64,000 bases of DNA from CADEED01 sp041395625 (GTDB taxonomy: Bacteria > Pseudomonadota > Gammaproteobacteria > Steroidobacterales > Steroidobacteraceae): contig JAWLAE010000001.1 of the NCBI GenBank assembly GCA_041395625.1, forward strand, positions 868,001-932,000, read 5' to 3'. Positions 8,159 to 16,902 of the stretch are shown in pieces. Under the pieces are notes generated by a model. That model did not search any database and was not told where the DNA came from. It was given only the letters and a program-made list of their open reading frames with translations. The position numbers were made by a program, and so were the translations under genes. Numbering within the stretch: the stretch's first letter is position 1; every line of letters begins with the position of its first letter.

Positions 8159-9259
8159 GTGCTGCCGCCCGAGTGGTTGCAGGCTGCGCTCGATCCGCCG
8201 CGCGCATTGGGTGAGCCGTTGGGCGTCGGTCGCATTCGCGTGCGGCCCGAGGACTTCCTGGTCGATGAGATCCTGGGCTTTCAGCCGAGCGGCGCAGGTC
8301 CGCACGTGCTGCTGCGAGTAAAGAAGTGGGGCGCCAACACCGAATGGGTGGCGCGCGAGCTGGCGCAGCGGGCGTGCTGCCGATCGTTCGACGTCGGTTT
8401 CGCTGGCCTGAAGGACCGACACGCCGTTACTACGCAGCATTTCACCGTGCCACGCGGTCGCGCAGCGCCGGAATCCTGGCTCGACGCGGCCGGCGAGGGC
8501 TACCAGGTGCTCGAGGCGACGGCGCATCATCGCAAGCTGCCGCGCGGTGCGCTGGCTGGCAATCGCTTCGATCTCTGGGTGCGGGACTTGCGTGGTGCGA
8601 ATGGCGGCGCTGTTACGGGTGCGGCGCTCGCTGCGCGTATCGCCGCGCTCAAGTTGCAAGGCGTGCCTAACTACTTCGGCCCGCAGCGGTTTGGCCGTGA
8701 CGGCAGCAATCTGCGGTCCATTGCCGCCGGCGAACTGACCAGTGACCGCTCGGGTCGTGGTTTCGTACTGTCGGCAGCGCGCTCGTTGATTTTCAATGCT
8801 GTGCTAGGCGCGCGCGTCGGTGACGGGAGCTGGGGTCAATTGCTGCCGGGCGACGCCGCCAATCTCAACGGTACTGGCAGCGTTTTTCGGGTTGCCGAAG
8901 TCGATGAAACCTTGCGCGCTCGTGCCGCAGCGCTCGATCTGCATCCGACCGGGCCCCTGTGTGGCGCGTCGGTCGCCCGCGAGAGTGCCGCGGGCGACGG
9001 GGCAAGGGATGCGGCGCTGGTGAGTGGCGCGCCGGCGCAACTGGAAGCCCGTATCGCGGCGCAGTTCCCTGCGGCACGGCAGATGATCGAGCGCGCGGCG
9101 ATGAAGAGTGAGCGGCGCGCGCTGCGTCTGGTCGCGGTCGATCTCAGCGGCGCACTGCCGGCGCCGGATACCTTGCGCCTGTGTTTCAGCTTGCCCGCTG
9201 GCAGCTTTGCGACCACAGTATTGCGCGAGTTGGTGAGCGTCGATAGCGCTCTGGAGTGA
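8159..9259 (+). CDS. truD: tRNA pseudouridine(13) synthase TruD
   Basis: 366 residues from a GTG five bases after ispF. TruD converts U13 of tRNA-Glu to pseudouridine. The signature GLKDRHAVTTQHF carries the catalytic Asp (D86); VRPEDFLVDEI near the N-terminus and NYFGPQRFGRDGSNL are also family motifs. An ispF-truD-surE order is common in gammaproteobacteria; here two extra genes (enoyl-CoA hydratase-like and Smr) sit between truD and surE. Confidence 0.95.
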   Translation: MLPPEWLQAALDPPRALGEPLGVGRIRVRPEDFLVDEILGFQPSGAGPHVLLRVKKWGANTEWVARELAQRACCRSFDVGFAGLKDRHAVTTQHFTVPRGRAAPESWLDAAGEGYQVLEATAHHRKLPRGALAGNRFDLWVRDLRGANGGAVTGAALAARIAALKLQGVPNYFGPQRFGRDGSNLRSIAAGELTSDRSGRGFVLSAARSLIFNAVLGARVGDGSWGQLLPGDAANLNGTGSVFRVAEVDETLRARAAALDLHPTGPLCGASVARESAAGDGARDAALVSGAPAQLEARIAAQFPAARQMIERAAMKSERRALRLVAVDLSGALPAPDTLRLCFSLPAGSFATTVLRELVSVDSALE

Positions 9260-9274
9260 CATAAAGAGGCGCCA

Positions 9275-10096
9275 ATGCTGGAGATCTACGAACACGCCGT
9301 TGAGCCTTTGTCCGGCAACGGGCTGATACGGGAGCTGCGGCTCAATCGTCCACCGGTGAATGGGCTCAGTCCAGACATGGTCGATGCATTGATCGATGAA
9401 CTTGCAGCAGTAGACGGCGATACGCGGGCGTTGGTCGTCAGCGGCCAGCAGGGTGTTTTTTCTGCGGGGCTCGACGTGCCGGCGCTGCTCAAACTGGATC
9501 ATCGTGACATCGCGAAGTTCTTCAATCGTTTGTGGTGCCTGCAGGCACTGCTGGCGACATCGCGCGTACCCGTGCTGTTCGCCATCACGGGTCAGTGTCC
9601 GGCCGGCGGTGCCGTGCTGGCGCTGTACGGCGATTACCGCGTCATGGCGCGTGCCGGCGATGGCGAGAAGCCGATCCGCATTGGCCTGAACGAGGTACAG
9701 GTGGGGCTCTGCCCCGGGCCACTGATTCAAGCGGCGTTCGTGCGGATCGTGGGTGCGCACGTCGCGGCACAGTTGTTGACCCGCGGCGCGATGCTCGATT
9801 CGGTCGAAGCGCTGCGGCTGGGTTTGGTCGACGAACTGGCATCGCCCCTGGTGGTGATCGAGCGCGCTGTCGAGGTGGCGCGTGAGATCGCGCGTGCGCC
9901 GGTCGGCGCGATGTCATTGACGCGTGAGCTGGCGCGCCGCGATCTTGTGAGCCTGTTCGGCCCCCCCAAGGAGGCTGCCGCACGTGCCACGGCGTTTGCC
10001 GATGAGGCATCGCAGCTCTGGTGGTCCGCAGAAACGCGGGCTAAACTAACTACTCTGTTCGGTAAACCCGCGTCATCGACGCACTCGCCGCGCTGA
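9275..10096 (+). CDS. Enoyl-CoA hydratase/isomerase family protein
   Basis: 273 residues with a crotonase fold. The CoA/oxyanion-hole segments are VFSAGLDVPAL and ITGQCPAGGAVLALYGDYRVMA. The region GLNEVQVGLCPGPLIQAAF follows, with one acidic residue in the place of a catalytic Glu. The pattern resembles delta3-delta2-enoyl-CoA isomerases at least as well as hydratases, so the exact reaction is left open. It follows truD by 15 bases and converges with the Smr gene, five bases from its stop. Confidence 0.85.
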   Translation: MLEIYEHAVEPLSGNGLIRELRLNRPPVNGLSPDMVDALIDELAAVDGDTRALVVSGQQGVFSAGLDVPALLKLDHRDIAKFFNRLWCLQALLATSRVPVLFAITGQCPAGGAVLALYGDYRVMARAGDGEKPIRIGLNEVQVGLCPGPLIQAAFVRIVGAHVAAQLLTRGAMLDSVEALRLGLVDELASPLVVIERAVEVAREIARAPVGAMSLTRELARRDLVSLFGPPKEAAARATAFADEASQLWWSAETRAKLTTLFGKPASSTHSPR

Positions 10097-10101
10097 TTCA
10101 A

Positions 10102-10662
10102 TCAGGTTTTGTGGGCCAACAACACGTAGAGGGCGCCGGTTCCGCCATCGACCGGTCTGGCGGTGCAAAACGCTACCACGGGTCCCGTCTTGCGCAGCAC
10201 GAGGTTCACCGCCACCTTCAAAACCGGTCCGCGCGGCCCGGAGCGCAGACCTTTGCCGTGTATTACTCGCACGCAACGCAGATTGCGCGCCAGGCACTCG
10301 GCGAGAAATCCCCGCAACACCTGTTTGCATTCTTCGACATTGAGTCCATGCAGATCGCATTCGGCATCCACGCGATACTCCCCGCGACGCAGTTTCACCA
10401 GCACGCTCTCTTTGATGCCGGCGCGGCGAAATGAAATCTCATCGCCCGTTTCGATCCAGTCGCCGTTCGTGCCCAAGTCGAGGCTTTCAACGAGCACCGC
10501 AGCACGGTCGGCAGCGGAAAAACGTGCGCGCGGCGGCGCCTTGGGCTTCGCCGGGAGCACGCGCGGCTCGAGGCGCAGCCGCTTGACGTCACGCACAGCG
10601 TCACGAAACAGCGCACGCTCAGTGTCGTCGGTGCGGTCGCTGGGCTTATCGGGACGTTTCAC
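10102..10662 (-). CDS. Smr domain protein (SmrA/SmrB-like)
   Basis: 186 residues. The C-terminal Smr domain (about residues 95-180) has the DLHGL motif and RVIHGKGLRSGPRGPVLK, typical of SmrA/SmrB, small MutS-related endonucleases; E. coli SmrB cleaves mRNA at collided ribosomes. The N-terminal 90 residues are basic and partly disordered-looking, as in SmrA/B. Divergent from surE. Confidence 0.9.
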   Translation of the reverse strand: MKRPDKPSDRTDDTERALFRDAVRDVKRLRLEPRVLPAKPKAPPRARFSAADRAAVLVESLDLGTNGDWIETGDEISFRRAGIKESVLVKLRRGEYRVDAECDLHGLNVEECKQVLRGFLAECLARNLRCVRVIHGKGLRSGPRGPVLKVAVNLVLRKTGPVVAFCTARPVDGGTGALYVLLAHKT

Positions 10663-10721
10663 GCTACCTCCGAGCGGCTGGTTTGAGTATATTGCCCGCG
10701 GTCTCCGCTGCGAGTCATACG

Positions 10722-11477
10722 TTGCGAATCCTTATATCAAATGACGATGGCTATCGGGCCAAGGGCATCCTTGCGCTGCGTGATGCCCTGGCCGGATTGG
10801 GTGAGCTGACTATCGTCGCGCCTGATCGCAATCGCAGTGGGGCGAGCAATTCACTCACACTCGATGTGCCGGTGCGGGTCGGCAAAGCCGAGCCCGGTTC
10901 TTTCTTCGTGCTCGGTACGCCCACCGATTGTGTGCACCTCGCGATTTCGGGATTGTTCGACGTCGAGTACGACCTCGTAATTTCCGGCATAAACGACGGC
11001 GAGAACCTGGGTGATGACACGCTCTATTCCGGCACGGTGGCAGCGGCGATGGAAGGCCGGTTCCTCGGCAAGCCGGCGGTGGCTGTCTCGTTGCAGCACG
11101 ATGGCACTCGCGAGCGTCAATTTGCCACCGCCGGGCACTATGCGCGCCTGATCGTCGAGCGTCTGATCGCGTCGCCACTCGAGCCCACCCCGATCCTGAG
11201 CGTCAACGTGCCGAATCTACCGCTGAGCGAGATCAAGGGCGTGCGCGTGACCCGGCTCGGCAATCGACATCGCTCCGAGAAAGTTCTCAAAGCCGCCGAT
11301 CCGCGCGGGCGCACCGTGTACTGGATTGGCCCGTCCGGTCCTGGACAGGACGCTGGCGAGGAGACGGACTTCCATGCGGTGGCCAACGGTTATGTGTCGG
11401 TGACACCGTTGTCCGTCGATCTGACGCGTCACAAGGAAATCGGCACCGTCCGCGGCTGGCTGGGTGCACAGGAATGA
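10722..11477 (+). CDS. surE: 5'/3'-nucleotidase SurE
   Basis: 251 residues if started at the TTG giving MRILISNDDGYRAKGI, where the family nearly always begins (E. coli 253). An upstream TTG at 10683 would add 13 residues. SurE is a metal-dependent phosphatase of nucleoside monophosphates. Metal-binding NDD (residues 7-9), APDRNRSGASNSLT, GTPTDCVHLA and VISGINDGENLGDDTLYSGTVAAAMEG are all intact. The stop overlaps the pcm start (ATGA), the classical surE-pcm pair. Confidence 0.95.
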   Translation: MRILISNDDGYRAKGILALRDALAGLGELTIVAPDRNRSGASNSLTLDVPVRVGKAEPGSFFVLGTPTDCVHLAISGLFDVEYDLVISGINDGENLGDDTLYSGTVAAAMEGRFLGKPAVAVSLQHDGTRERQFATAGHYARLIVERLIASPLEPTPILSVNVPNLPLSEIKGVRVTRLGNRHRSEKVLKAADPRGRTVYWIGPSGPGQDAGEETDFHAVANGYVSVTPLSVDLTRHKEIGTVRGWLGAQE

Positions 11478-12142
11478 TGCAGAGCGAACAGCGGCTCGCC
11501 GGCATCGGCATGACGTCATTGCGGACCCGCGATCGATTGATCCAGCGGCTGCGCGACCAGGGCATCAAGAACCTTGCCGTGCTCGATCGCATCCGCAATG
11601 TGCCGCGGCATATCTTCATGGACGAAGCGCTCGCGAGTCGAGCCTACGAGGACACCGCGTTGCCGATCGGGTATGGACAGACGATTTCGCAGCCCTACAT
11701 CGTGGCGCGGATGACTGAGGCGCTGCTCGACGGGCCGCCGCTCAAGAACGTGCTGGAAGTCGGCACTGGCTGCGGCTATCAGACCGCCGTACTCGCGCCG
11801 TTTGCCGAGAAGATCGCGACCATCGAACGCATCGAGCCACTGATGAAGCGTGCCAAGCTGCGTCTGAAGGAACTCGGGATCAAGAACGTGCGCTTTCGGC
11901 ATGGCGACGGCACCGCCGGCTGGCCGGCACATGCGCCGTACGACGGCATCATCGTGGCGGCTGCGCCGCTCACTGTGCCGAGCGCGCTGCTCGACCAGTT
12001 GGCGGTAGGCGGGCGCCTGATCGTGCCCGTGGGCCCCGACGGTGATCAACAATTGATGCGGTTCACCCGGCGAGAGCAGCGGATCGAGCGGCAACCATTG
12101 GGGGCTGTCGCGTTCGTGCCGTTGTTGGGCGGCACGTCGTAG
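11474..12142 (+). CDS. pcm: Protein-L-isoaspartate O-methyltransferase
   Basis: 222 residues. It methylates isoaspartyl residues to start protein repair, using S-adenosylmethionine. Motifs: RHIFMDEALASRAYEDTALPIGYGQTIS (substrate region), VLEVGTGCGYQTAVLA (SAM motif I), RFRHGDGTAGWPAHAPYDGIIVAAA and VGGRLIVPVG. Overlaps surE by four bases. In E. coli nlpD-rpoS follow; here they do not. Confidence 0.96.
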   Translation: MMQSEQRLAGIGMTSLRTRDRLIQRLRDQGIKNLAVLDRIRNVPRHIFMDEALASRAYEDTALPIGYGQTISQPYIVARMTEALLDGPPLKNVLEVGTGCGYQTAVLAPFAEKIATIERIEPLMKRAKLRLKELGIKNVRFRHGDGTAGWPAHAPYDGIIVAAAPLTVPSALLDQLAVGGRLIVPVGPDGDQQLMRFTRREQRIERQPLGAVAFVPLLGGTS

Positions 12143-12537
12143 GTCGCGCCAACCGCGGGCGTGCACCGCGCGCTAGCGCGGAGTTACGCTCTAGGGGAGA
12201 TAAGCTACATTAATTGACGCGCGTAAGTGCCTGATCTAACTGCATGGCTATGCGACGTGAGGTAAGAAAACCTCAACAAAATCAGTTGCCTCGCTTGCGT
12301 TCCTCAATTTGACATGTTTTGATGTCGGCGTTCGCAGACAGTGGCGTTAGTCACTGAAGCGAGGGGAACCGGATGAAGGCACAGGGGAGAACGGGGAAGT
12401 CTCGGTAACAAAAACAACAAGCCGAATTTCGATAATAAAAAATGCGGTCGTACGGAGTCTGTCAGCTTACGGCGACTGGTGAATAGTTAGTACTTTCTGT
12501 CCCTGTGCTTTCTTCCGGTTCCCCTTGTGCGGGAACT
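12143..12537. other. AT-rich intergenic region with several inverted repeats
   Basis: 395 bases without a credible gene, clearly less GC-rich than its surroundings. In order: a GC hairpin CCGCGC-GCTA-GCGCGG at 12166-12181 just after pcm, without a T-tract; a hairpin TGAGGT-N6-ACCTCA at 12258-12275; CCTCGCTT at 12289-12296, exactly complementary to AAGCGAGG at 12357-12364; TTGACA at 12309-12314, which could be a -35 box although no good -10 follows; and the long inverted repeat described separately. Short frames here look like chance. Confidence 0.6.
12361..12527. repeat. Element bounded by 26-base inverted repeats; MITE/REP-like or structured RNA
   Basis: The left arm 12361-12386 begins GAGGGGAACCGG and ends GCACAGGG. 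The right arm, about 12501-12526, begins CCCTGTGC and ends CCGGTTCCCCTT. The arms are complementary over 26 positions with three non-Watson-Crick pairs, two of which would be G-U in RNA. The interior of about 114 bases is AT-rich and contains A-runs. No target duplication is evident. It could be a non-autonomous mobile element remnant or REP-type sequence (the CTTTCTGTCCC part is reminiscent of repeats linked to RAYT transposases), or a stable RNA. The sequence alone does not decide. Confidence 0.5.
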
Positions 12538-12909
12538 TCAAGCGAACACGGCGGCGAACACGGCCCGCCGACCCTCCGAGATCAGCACGTTGAAGGTGCG
12601 GCACCCGGCGCCAAGCTCCATTACCTCGAGGCCGATGCCCCGCTGTGCGAATTCGGCGCGTAGTGCAGCGCGCGGAAACACTGCGCGTCCGCCGGTCGTC
12701 AGCACCACGACTTCGGGTTGCAACGCAAAGATGGGCGACAAAGTGTCGACAGTAAGGTCCGCGACGCTGCGCACGGGCCAGTCGGCGATCAGTTGGTCAC
12801 TGCTCAGGATGAAGCTCGCCGTTAGTTCGCGACCGGACAGGCGAACGCACGTGGCGTCGTAGCCGCGGATCACGTGTGGCGAATCGGGCCGGTGCTGCGT
12901 GATTTGCAT
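12538..12909 (-). CDS. Mth938-like domain protein (DUF498/Xcc1710-like)
   Basis: 123 residues from the ATG complementary to 12907-12909 (MQITQHRPDSPHVIRGYD). The frame continues upstream to 13077 but would overlap the divergent RpfE-like gene. The sequence fits the Mth938 fold: an early YDATCVRLSG strand, SFILSSDQLIADWPV, PEVVVLTTGG, and GIGLEVMELGAGCRTFNVLISEGRRAVFAAV. Relatives in proteobacteria are uncharacterised; the mitochondrial relative NDUFAF3 assists complex I assembly. Small, probably soluble. The gene ends just beyond the inverted-repeat element. Confidence 0.85.
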   Translation of the reverse strand: MQITQHRPDSPHVIRGYDATCVRLSGRELTASFILSSDQLIADWPVRSVADLTVDTLSPIFALQPEVVVLTTGGRAVFPRAALRAEFAQRGIGLEVMELGAGCRTFNVLISEGRRAVFAAVFA

Positions 12910-12949
12910 GCTGGACAGGATACGATAGCCACGCTCCAATAGTGTCTGA

Positions 12950-14014
12950 GTGAGGTGGGCTGTGCGACGCGTGGCGATCGTGCTGGCGGATCTGTTCGTC
13001 GATGACGCGGCGCGCACCGTCGCGACCATCGAGCCGCCAGCACTGCCGGCACTGGAATCGTTGCTGCGGTTCGCCACGCTGCGTCAGCCGCGCAGCGACT
13101 GGCGCGACTGGTTACAGCGCACGCTCGCGCTTGCACCACTGCCGGCGGCGGCAACGGTAGCGGCGGCGCGTGAGCAGTTTGGTGACGGTGCGGGGCGCGA
13201 CGCCGCCCGCGACGTGTGGCTTGCGACGCCGGTGAGTCTCGAGGCCCAGCTGAATCACGTTCGTCTGCGTGAGCAAGGTTTGTTGACGCTGAGCGCCGCC
13301 GAGCAGTCGGCACTGACCGGTGAGTTCGCGCGGACCTTTGGCCCACAGCTCAGCTTGAGCGCGACGTCACCGCGAGAGTTCCTACTGCGCGGCCTGGATG
13401 TAGCGGCAGCCGAGACCATCGATCCAGCACGTTTGCTGGGGCGAGACATAGGTCCGTCGCTGCCACGCGGCGCCGCCGCAGCGCGCCTGCGGTCGTTCGC
13501 CAGCGAGCTGGAGCTTTGGCTGCACGATCAGCCGATCAATCAAGAGCGACGCAAACGATACGTGCCCGACATTGCCACGCTCTGGCTCTGGGGCGCCGGC
13601 GTGCCGACTGTTGCCACACAGTGCATCAACTCCGGGCCGTCAACGCCGATCACTCGGGTTTTTGCGGACGACGCATACGCCGGCAGTTGCGCGCAGCTCG
13701 CTGGTCTGCCGGATGTTGCCGCGACCCCTGTCAGTTGGGCGGCGCTGCAAGCGCATGCAACCGCGCCATCAGCGGAGCAGACTTCGCGCAGCGATATCGT
13801 CGTATTGTGGCCGATGACGGCGACGGCTAGTGGCCTCGCGACCCTGGAATCGGCCTGGTTCGCGCCGCTGCAAGCCGCACTGGCGGCAGGGCAACTCGAT
13901 GAAGTACTGCTGGTCGCGAATGACCGCCTATTCGAAATTCGCCACGGCGCGCGCTGGCAATTCTGGCGCAAACGCGTCAGTTGGATCGATCGTTTGCGTT
14001 GCGATCAGTCATAA
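12950..14014 (+). CDS. RpfE-like / phosphoglycerate mutase-like conserved protein
   Basis: 354 residues from a GTG; a second GTG at 12962 is equally possible. Recognition rests on the LWLWGAGVPT motif, a C-terminal DEVLLVANDRLFEI-RHGARWQFWRKR ending, and position directly upstream of recJ, as for rpfE in the Xanthomonas rpf cluster, where recJ, prfB and lysS also lie. Such proteins are often annotated as cofactor-independent phosphoglycerate mutase-like, but I see no complete alkaline-phosphatase-type metal site. The first half is Ala/Leu/Arg-rich and helical. Function unknown. Confidence 0.6.
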   Translation: MRWAVRRVAIVLADLFVDDAARTVATIEPPALPALESLLRFATLRQPRSDWRDWLQRTLALAPLPAAATVAAAREQFGDGAGRDAARDVWLATPVSLEAQLNHVRLREQGLLTLSAAEQSALTGEFARTFGPQLSLSATSPREFLLRGLDVAAAETIDPARLLGRDIGPSLPRGAAAARLRSFASELELWLHDQPINQERRKRYVPDIATLWLWGAGVPTVATQCINSGPSTPITRVFADDAYAGSCAQLAGLPDVAATPVSWAALQAHATAPSAEQTSRSDIVVLWPMTATASGLATLESAWFAPLQAALAAGQLDEVLLVANDRLFEIRHGARWQFWRKRVSWIDRLRCDQS

Positions 14015-14024
14015 TTCGCCGTTC

Positions 14025-15797
14025 ATGGACCTGGTCGTTACCCGTCGCACCTCTGCCCAGTCTGCCGGCGAACCGCCCGCGGGACTCAATCCAGTGTTAT
14101 GGCGCGCGTACTGGGCGCGCGGTGTACGCGACGCCAACGAGCTCGCATTGGATCTCGATCGACTCACGCCCGTGAGCACGCTCGACGGGATAGCCGCCGC
14201 CACGGAACTGCTGATCGCGCATCGCGAGCGCAAGATCCTGGTGGTCGGCGATTTCGATGCGGACGGTGCCACGAGTACCGCGCTGATCGTGCGCTGTCTG
14301 CGTGCGTTCGGATTCACGAATGTCGATTTCCTGGTGCCCAATCGCTTCGAATACGGTTATGGACTGACGCCTGAAATCGTCGCGTTGGCGGCAGGTCGCG
14401 CGCCCGCCTTGATCGTCACAGTCGACAATGGCATTTCGAGTGTCACGGGCGTGGCGGCGGCGCGAGCGCTCGGCATCGACGTGCTGGTGACGGACCATCA
14501 TCTGCCGGGCGCGCAGTTGCCGGCCGCGAATGTGATCGTAAATCCCAATGTGCCCGGCAGCCGTTTCGCGAGCCGAGCGCTGGCCGGCGTCGGCGTTGCG
14601 TTCTACGTGATGGCGGCGCTGCGACGCGAGCTCGATACGCGCGGCCAGTTGCCCAGCGCCGCGCCATCGCCGGCGGAGTGGCTGGATCTCGTCGCGCTGG
14701 GCACGGTGGCCGATCTCGTGCCACTCGACACTAACAACCGGGTGCTGGTGGCGCAGGGGCTGCACCGGATCCGCGCCGGCCGCTGCGTGCCGGGGATCAG
14801 TGCGCTGCTTGAGTTCGCCAAGCGCTCGCGCTCGTCGATCACGGCGTCCGATCTCGGCTTCGCAGTGGGGCCGCGGCTGAATGCGGCGGGGCGACTCGAC
14901 GACATGACGATCGGCATCCGCTGCCTGCTGGCGGATTCGCTCGCTGACGCCACAGTGCTCGCCGCACGTCTGGATCAACTGAACGTCGAACGACGGGCGA
15001 TCGAAGCGAAGATGCAGGCCGAGGCGCTGGTCGCCGTGCAGCACCTGCGCACACCGGCGCTGCGCGCGAGCACCGGACCCCAGCGGAGCGGGGTGTGTCT
15101 GTTCGACGAAAGTTGGCATCAGGGCGTCGTCGGTCTGGTCGCCAGTCGTATCAAGGACAGTCTGCGCCGTCCCGTGATTGCCTTTGCGCGTGCTGGCGAG
15201 GGTGAGCTGCGGGGTTCCGGTCGTTCCATACCGGGTATCCACATCCGCGATGTGCTCGATCGAATCGCCACGCGCGATCCAGTCATGCTGAGCAAGTTCG
15301 GTGGTCACGCGATGGCCGCGGGACTGTCTCTGCAGGAGCGCGCACTCGATGATTTTGCGCGGGCGTTCGACGTCGAGGTGGCGCACTGCACTGACCCTAA
15401 CAAGCTGGCCAATGGCGTCGAAACCGACGGCGAACTCGGCCCGGACGACATCGCCCTCGATACCGCACACGCCTTGCGCGCCGGTGGGCCCTGGGGCCAG
15501 GCGTTTCCTGAGCCGACATTCGACGGCGTGTTCGCCATCAAGAGCACGCGTCGCATCGGCGACCGGCATCTCAAGCTGTGGGTGGAGACAGCGCACCGCG
15601 AACGCAGCTTCGATGCCGTGGCTTTCAATTACTTCGATCCGACCGCGCCGCAGGCGCCACCGGCTGGCGAGGTGCGACTGGTCTACCGTCTCGATGTCAA
15701 CGAGTATCAGGGCGAGCGGCGATTGCAGCTGATCGTTGATCATGTCTTGCCGGTGGCCGCGATGGATGGCGCGACAGTCCAGGCACGCGTTTGCTAA
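14025..15797 (+). CDS. recJ: Single-stranded-DNA-specific exonuclease RecJ
   Basis: 590 residues from the ATG at 14025 (MDLVVTRRTS), 10 bases after the upstream gene; the frame is open further upstream but would overlap that gene. RecJ is a 5'-3' ssDNA exonuclease in recombination and mismatch repair. DHH-family motifs: VVGDFDADGATSTAL (motif I), TVDNGISS (II), LVTDHHLPG (III, DHH), GTVADLVPL (IV), GPRLNAAGRLDD (V), and the DHHA1 GSGRSIPGIHIRDVL and KFGGHAMAAGLSL. Followed by prfB nine bases later. Confidence 0.96.
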   Translation: MDLVVTRRTSAQSAGEPPAGLNPVLWRAYWARGVRDANELALDLDRLTPVSTLDGIAAATELLIAHRERKILVVGDFDADGATSTALIVRCLRAFGFTNVDFLVPNRFEYGYGLTPEIVALAAGRAPALIVTVDNGISSVTGVAAARALGIDVLVTDHHLPGAQLPAANVIVNPNVPGSRFASRALAGVGVAFYVMAALRRELDTRGQLPSAAPSPAEWLDLVALGTVADLVPLDTNNRVLVAQGLHRIRAGRCVPGISALLEFAKRSRSSITASDLGFAVGPRLNAAGRLDDMTIGIRCLLADSLADATVLAARLDQLNVERRAIEAKMQAEALVAVQHLRTPALRASTGPQRSGVCLFDESWHQGVVGLVASRIKDSLRRPVIAFARAGEGELRGSGRSIPGIHIRDVLDRIATRDPVMLSKFGGHAMAAGLSLQERALDDFARAFDVEVAHCTDPNKLANGVETDGELGPDDIALDTAHALRAGGPWGQAFPEPTFDGVFAIKSTRRIGDRHLKLWVETAHRERSFDAVAFNYFDPTAPQAPPAGEVRLVYRLDVNEYQGERRLQLIVDHVLPVAAMDGATVQARVC

Positions 15798-15806
15798 CAT
15801 GGGCGA

Positions 15807-16902
15807 ATGGAAGTCAATCTGATCCGGCGGCAACTCAAAGACCAAGAGGAGCGCTTGCGCACCTTGAGGGGGTTTCTTTGAGTACGACAACAAGAAAGAG
15901 CGGCTCGAGGAAGTCAGCCGCGAATTAGAAGACCCGGCCATCTGGCAGAAGCCGGACAAGGCGCAGGAGCTGGGCCGCGAACGCGCGCGCCTCACCACCG
16001 ATCTCGAAAGCATGGACCGCTCCATGGGTGCGGTGCGTGATTCGCTCGAACTGCTCGAACTGGCCGAGGCCGACGACGACGAGTCTGCGGCGCGCGAGAT
16101 CGAGCGCGATGTCGAGCGGATCGAAGCCGAGGTGCGCAAACTGGAGTTCCAGCGCATGTTCCACGGCGCAATGGATTCCCACAATGCGTACGTCGACATT
16201 CAGGCGGGCGCTGGTGGCACCGAGGCACAGGACTGGGCCAATATGCTGCTGCGCATGTATCTAAAGTGGGGCGCAATGCGCGGCTTCAAGTGCGAAGTCA
16301 TCGATGCCAATGGCGGTGAAGTGGCGGGCATCAAGAGCGCGACAATCGAGGTGCAGGGCGAGTACGCCTACGGCTGGCTGCGTACCGAGACGGGCGTGCA
16401 TCGACTGGTGCGCAAGTCGCCGTTCGATTCCGGCAATCGACGCCATACGTCGTTTGCGTCCGTGTTCGTCTCCCCCGAGGTCGACGACGACATCAGCATC
16501 GACCTGAACCCGGCCGACATCAAAATGGACGTGTACCGCTCGAGCGGTGCGGGTGGCCAGCACGTGAACAAGACGGAGTCCGCAGTGCGCCTGACGCATG
16601 GACCGTCGGGTATCGTGGTCGCGTGTCAGAACGAGCGCAGTCAGCACAAGAATCGCGCGACGGCGATGAAAATGCTGAAAGCCAAGCTGTATGAACTCGA
16701 GGTCAACAAGCGCAACGCGGCTGCCAAAGTGCTCGAGGACTCGAAGTCCGATGTCAGCTGGGGCAATCAGATACGCTCGTACGTCCTCGATCAGTCGCGC
16801 ATCAAGGATCTGCGCACGGGCGTCGAAGTAGGTAACACCGCGGCCGTGCTCGACGGCGATCTCGATCAATTCATGGAAGCATCACTGAAGGCGGGCTGTT
16901 GA
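15807..16902 (+). CDS. prfB: Peptide chain release factor 2 (programmed +1 frameshift)
   Basis: RF2 terminates at UGA and UAA. Coding is in two segments: 15807-15878 (24 codons, MEVNLIRRQLKDQEERLRTLRGFL) then, after skipping T15879, 15880-16902 (starting EYDNKKERLEEVSREL). Total 364 residues, against 365 in E. coli. The tripeptide anticodon region is KSPFDSGNRRHTS (SPF) and the hydrolysis motif is SSGAGGQHVNKTESAVRLTH (GGQ). The in-frame TGA and upstream AGGGGG mark autoregulated frameshifting, so this is not a pseudogene. The stop overlaps the lysS start (TTGA). Confidence 0.97.
15867..15882 (+). promoter_or_regulatory. prfB: RF2 programmed +1 frameshift site
   Basis: AGGGGG (15867-15872), three bases, then CTT TGA G (15876-15882). 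Layout and spacing are those of the E. coli site (AGGGGGTATCTTTGAC). The Shine-Dalgarno-like hexamer pushes the ribosome one base forward at CTT-T when RF2 is scarce. Differences from E. coli: TTT for TAT, and the stop is followed by G, so the first residue after the shift is Glu instead of Asp. Confidence 0.95.

Noticed and set aside
12166..12181. GC hairpin after pcm as an intrinsic terminator
   Set aside because: The stem is good but the following bases are not T-rich; recorded only as a hairpin.
12241..12537. The AT-rich gap as tmRNA, 6S RNA, RNase P RNA, SRP RNA or an RsmY/Z-type RNA
   Set aside because: None of the diagnostic ends or motifs of these RNAs is present (no tRNA-like 3' end, no conserved bubble, few GGA loops). 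The region stays unassigned.
12527..12862. Forward frame after the inverted-repeat element
   Set aside because: It is antisense to the Mth938-like gene, whose sequence is recognisable; the forward product is not.
15807..15881. prfB as a frameshifted pseudogene
   Set aside because: The stop lies in the standard AGGGGG-N3-CTT-TGA programmed frameshift context, and the rest of RF2 is intact with SPF and GGQ.
14097..16199. A 700-residue reverse-strand open frame opposite recJ and prfB
   Set aside because: It lies antisense to two clear conserved genes, is His/Arg/Gln-rich and resembles no family. Such long antisense frames are expected in GC-rich DNA.
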